A stretch of DNA of 6,691 nt from the NCBI GenBank assembly GCA_030652345.1, contig JAUSAU010000052.1, forward strand, positions 1 through 6,691, in the 5' to 3' direction. A model generated the notes under the pieces. It was not told the DNA's origin. It worked only from the letters and a program-made list of their open reading frames with translations, and did not search any database. The DNA is from Coriobacteriia bacterium (GTDB lineage: Bacteria; Actinomycetota; Coriobacteriia; Anaerosomatales; PALSA-660). Positions 5,296-6,691 of this stretch are shown here, in pieces. The position numbers were made by a program, and so were the translations under genes. The stretch's first letter is position 1. Each line of letters starts with the position of its first letter.

Positions 5296-5913
5296 ATGAA
5301 CGCCGCCGACCGCATCCCATCGAAGAAGTTCCTGGCCGCCGTCGAGTCCCACCTCGGCGCGTCGATCGCGGCGAAGACCCGTGAACGGCTCCTCCCCGAC
5401 CTCGAGGCCTTCCCCGATCCGGGGCTCAAGGAACTGCGCGTCCACCTGTGCGACTTCATGCTCCCCGGCCTCGCGCTGTACCGCACGCTCCTCGACGAGG
5501 GGCGCTCCCGGGACGAGGCCCTCGAAACCGTGGAAGCCGTCCTCAGAGTGCGATGCGCTCCGAGGCGCGCGGAGATGGAGCGGATGGGCAGGATGCCGTT
5601 CCTCTATCCGATCCTGCGGCTCATCATCCGCGGAGAGATGGCCAAGGAGTGCCCGCCCGAGGGCTGGGACCTCGTCTGGATCGAGAACAGCCGCGATGCG
5701 ATCCGCTGGGACGTACACCGCTGCTACTACGTGGACGTCTTCACGAAGCTCGGTGTCCCCGAGCTGGTCGCCCCTTACTGCAACACGGACGACTACGTCT
5801 ACGACGGCGCATCGAAGGCCTACTCGTGGGAACGGAAGCTCACCCTGGGCCGGGGTGACGACCGCTGCGACTTCTGCTTCGCGGCGACGGGACGAGCGGG
5901 CAGTCAGGACTGA
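5296..5913 (+). CDS. L-2-amino-thiazoline-4-carboxylate hydrolase-family protein
   Basis: This 205-residue protein resembles the ATC_hydrolase family, named for an enzyme that opens the thiazoline ring of L-2-amino-thiazoline-4-carboxylate on the route to cysteine. Most relatives are uncharacterised, so the named reaction should not be taken as proven. Family landmarks cluster in the C-terminal half: a helical region with RMPFLYPILR (99-108), then HRCYYVDVF (141-149), GVPELVAPYCNTDD (153-166), WERKLTLG (178-185) and a closing CDFCF (191-195). Cys143, Cys162 and Cys191 sit at the positions I recall as most conserved. The final motif here forms an extra CxxC (Cys191/Cys194). There is no signal peptide or clear membrane span, so it is likely cytosolic. 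It is probably cotranscribed with the TetR gene and belongs to the same divergent module as the old yellow enzyme. Its last 10 bp overlap the end of the convergent glycosyltransferase gene. Confidence 0.8.
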   Translation: MNAADRIPSKKFLAAVESHLGASIAAKTRERLLPDLEAFPDPGLKELRVHLCDFMLPGLALYRTLLDEGRSRDEALETVEAVLRVRCAPRRAEMERMGRMPFLYPILRLIIRGEMAKECPPEGWDLVWIENSRDAIRWDVHRCYYVDVFTKLGVPELVAPYCNTDDYVYDGASKAYSWERKLTLGRGDDRCDFCFAATGRAGSQD

Positions 5914-6691
5914 CCGACCCGCGCCTCCCAAGCAGACAGCACCTCGACCGCGGCACCCACGCCATCCTCCGCGCGGATCCGTTCGCCGAGCGCGGCGGCG
6001 CGCTCCCGCATCCCCGTGTCCGATGCGGCTACCCGGATCGCATCGCCGAGCTTGTCGGCAGTCAGCCGACGGCGTGCGATCGGCTTGGGGCCGACACCGA
6101 GTCGGTGCACCGTCTGCCCCCAGAACCCCTGGTCCCCCATCACCGGTGTCACCACGGACGGGACGCCGGCACGCAGGCCGGCGGCAGTGGTCCCGGCACC
6201 GCCGTGGTGCACGACGGCCGCCATCTGCGGGAAGAGCCACGCATGCGGCACCGATCCCACCATGAAGACATCTGCGGGCAGATCGCTCGCCGCGAGCCCG
6301 CCCCATCCCGAGGAGAGCACGCCGCGCTGTCCGCTGCGTGCAAGCGCACCGAGCACCATGTCGGCGGTCCGCTCGGAATCCTTGCTGCCCATGCTCCCGA
6401 AACCGACATAGACGGGCGCGGGTCCGGCTGCAAGGAACTCCGCGAGATCGACAGGCGGGTCCCATCCTTCGGGCGCATCAAGGAACCAGTAGCCCGTCAC
6501 GTGGCAGTCGCGGCTCCAGTCGGCCGGCACCGGCACGACACTCGGGCTGTAGCCGTACAGCGTCGGGAAGCCCGCCCGCGACAGCGCCGAGAAGGGTCCG
6601 AAGAACGGCGCACGAGGCAGGTCGAGAACCTCCGCGCGCGCCTTGTCGTCCGACGAGCGCATCGTCTGCCACATCATCTGCTGCCCGATGC
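5904..6691 (-). CDS. GT1-family glycosyltransferase (sterol/UDP-glucosyltransferase type), partial at right edge
   Basis: The reading frame is open to the right edge, so the N-terminal acceptor-binding domain and true start are outside the window; the visible ATG at 6677 is internal. Counting from that Met, the 257 visible residues include LYGYSPSVVPVPADW (40-54) and VTGYWFLD (60-67). The linker then enters the donor-binding domain through VYVGFGSMGSKDSE (89-102). SVPHAWLFPQM (142-152) and the nucleotide-sugar motif VHHGGAGTTAAGLRAGVPS (156-174), with GDQGFWGQ (181-188), complete the site. These are the standard signatures of GT1/sterol 3-beta-glucosyltransferase-like enzymes, which move a sugar, usually glucose from a UDP donor, to a lipid or small hydrophobic acceptor. 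The acceptor cannot be judged without the N-terminal half. It is convergent with, and overlaps by 10 bp, the ATC-hydrolase-like gene, so it is a separate transcription unit. Confidence 0.92.
   Translation of the reverse strand, partial: IGQQMMWQTMRSSDDKARAEVLDLPRAPFFGPFSALSRAGFPTLYGYSPSVVPVPADWSRDCHVTGYWFLDAPEGWDPPVDLAEFLAAGPAPVYVGFGSMGSKDSERTADMVLGALARSGQRGVLSSGWGGLAASDLPADVFMVGSVPHAWLFPQMAAVVHHGGAGTTAAGLRAGVPSVVTPVMGDQGFWGQTVHRLGVGPKPIARRRLTADKLGDAIRVAASDTGMRERAAALGERIRAEDGVGAAVEVLSAWEARVGQS

Noticed and set aside
5233..6465. A 410-codon minus-strand open frame
   Set aside because: It crosses the ends of the ATC-hydrolase-like and glycosyltransferase genes in other frames and shows no family motif.

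Overview
The window is GC-rich throughout and densely packed with genes. All complete genes have normal starts and good ribosome binding sites, and I found no frameshifts, insertion sequences, CRISPR arrays or RNA genes. The protein families (HI0933-type and COG2509-type flavoproteins, a stand-alone old yellow enzyme, an ATC-hydrolase-family protein, a TetR regulator and an actinobacterial-looking GT1 glycosyltransferase) suggest a high-GC actinobacterium. A Coriobacteriia-like anaerobe is possible, but this is inferred from family content and not from a marker gene.

Layout, left to right. (1) The C-terminal end of an ABC-F ATPase runs off the left edge on the + strand (2-412). (2) Converging on it is a minus-strand block, read from right to left: a 49-residue single-membrane-span protein (4536-4387), an FMN-dependent old yellow enzyme (4350-3364), an HI0933/BaiN-type FAD protein (3285-2062) and a COG2509-type FAD-dependent dehydrogenase (2065-440). 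The last two overlap in a GTGA and are almost certainly translationally coupled. A 78-bp gap holding a possible promoter and a perfect 7-bp hairpin separates them from the old yellow enzyme. (3) A 146-bp divergent intergenic region (4537-4682) contains a perfect 11+11 inverted repeat over the apparent -10 box of the + strand regulator, plus two further 10-bp palindromes on the side of the minus operon. (4) On the + strand, a TetR-family regulator (4683-5276) is followed after 19 bp by an ATC-hydrolase-family protein (5296-5913). (5) A GT1/sterol-type glycosyltransferase converges on that gene with a 10-bp overlap and runs off the right edge (minus, 5904 to beyond 6691).

The most coherent unit is the divergent module: the TetR regulator and ATC-hydrolase-like protein on one side, the small membrane protein and old yellow enzyme on the other, with shared operator-like sequences between them. 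The simplest reading is a small-molecule-responsive locus. The ligand, the substrates and even the shared regulation are inferences. The two FAD proteins downstream may or may not belong to the same regulon.
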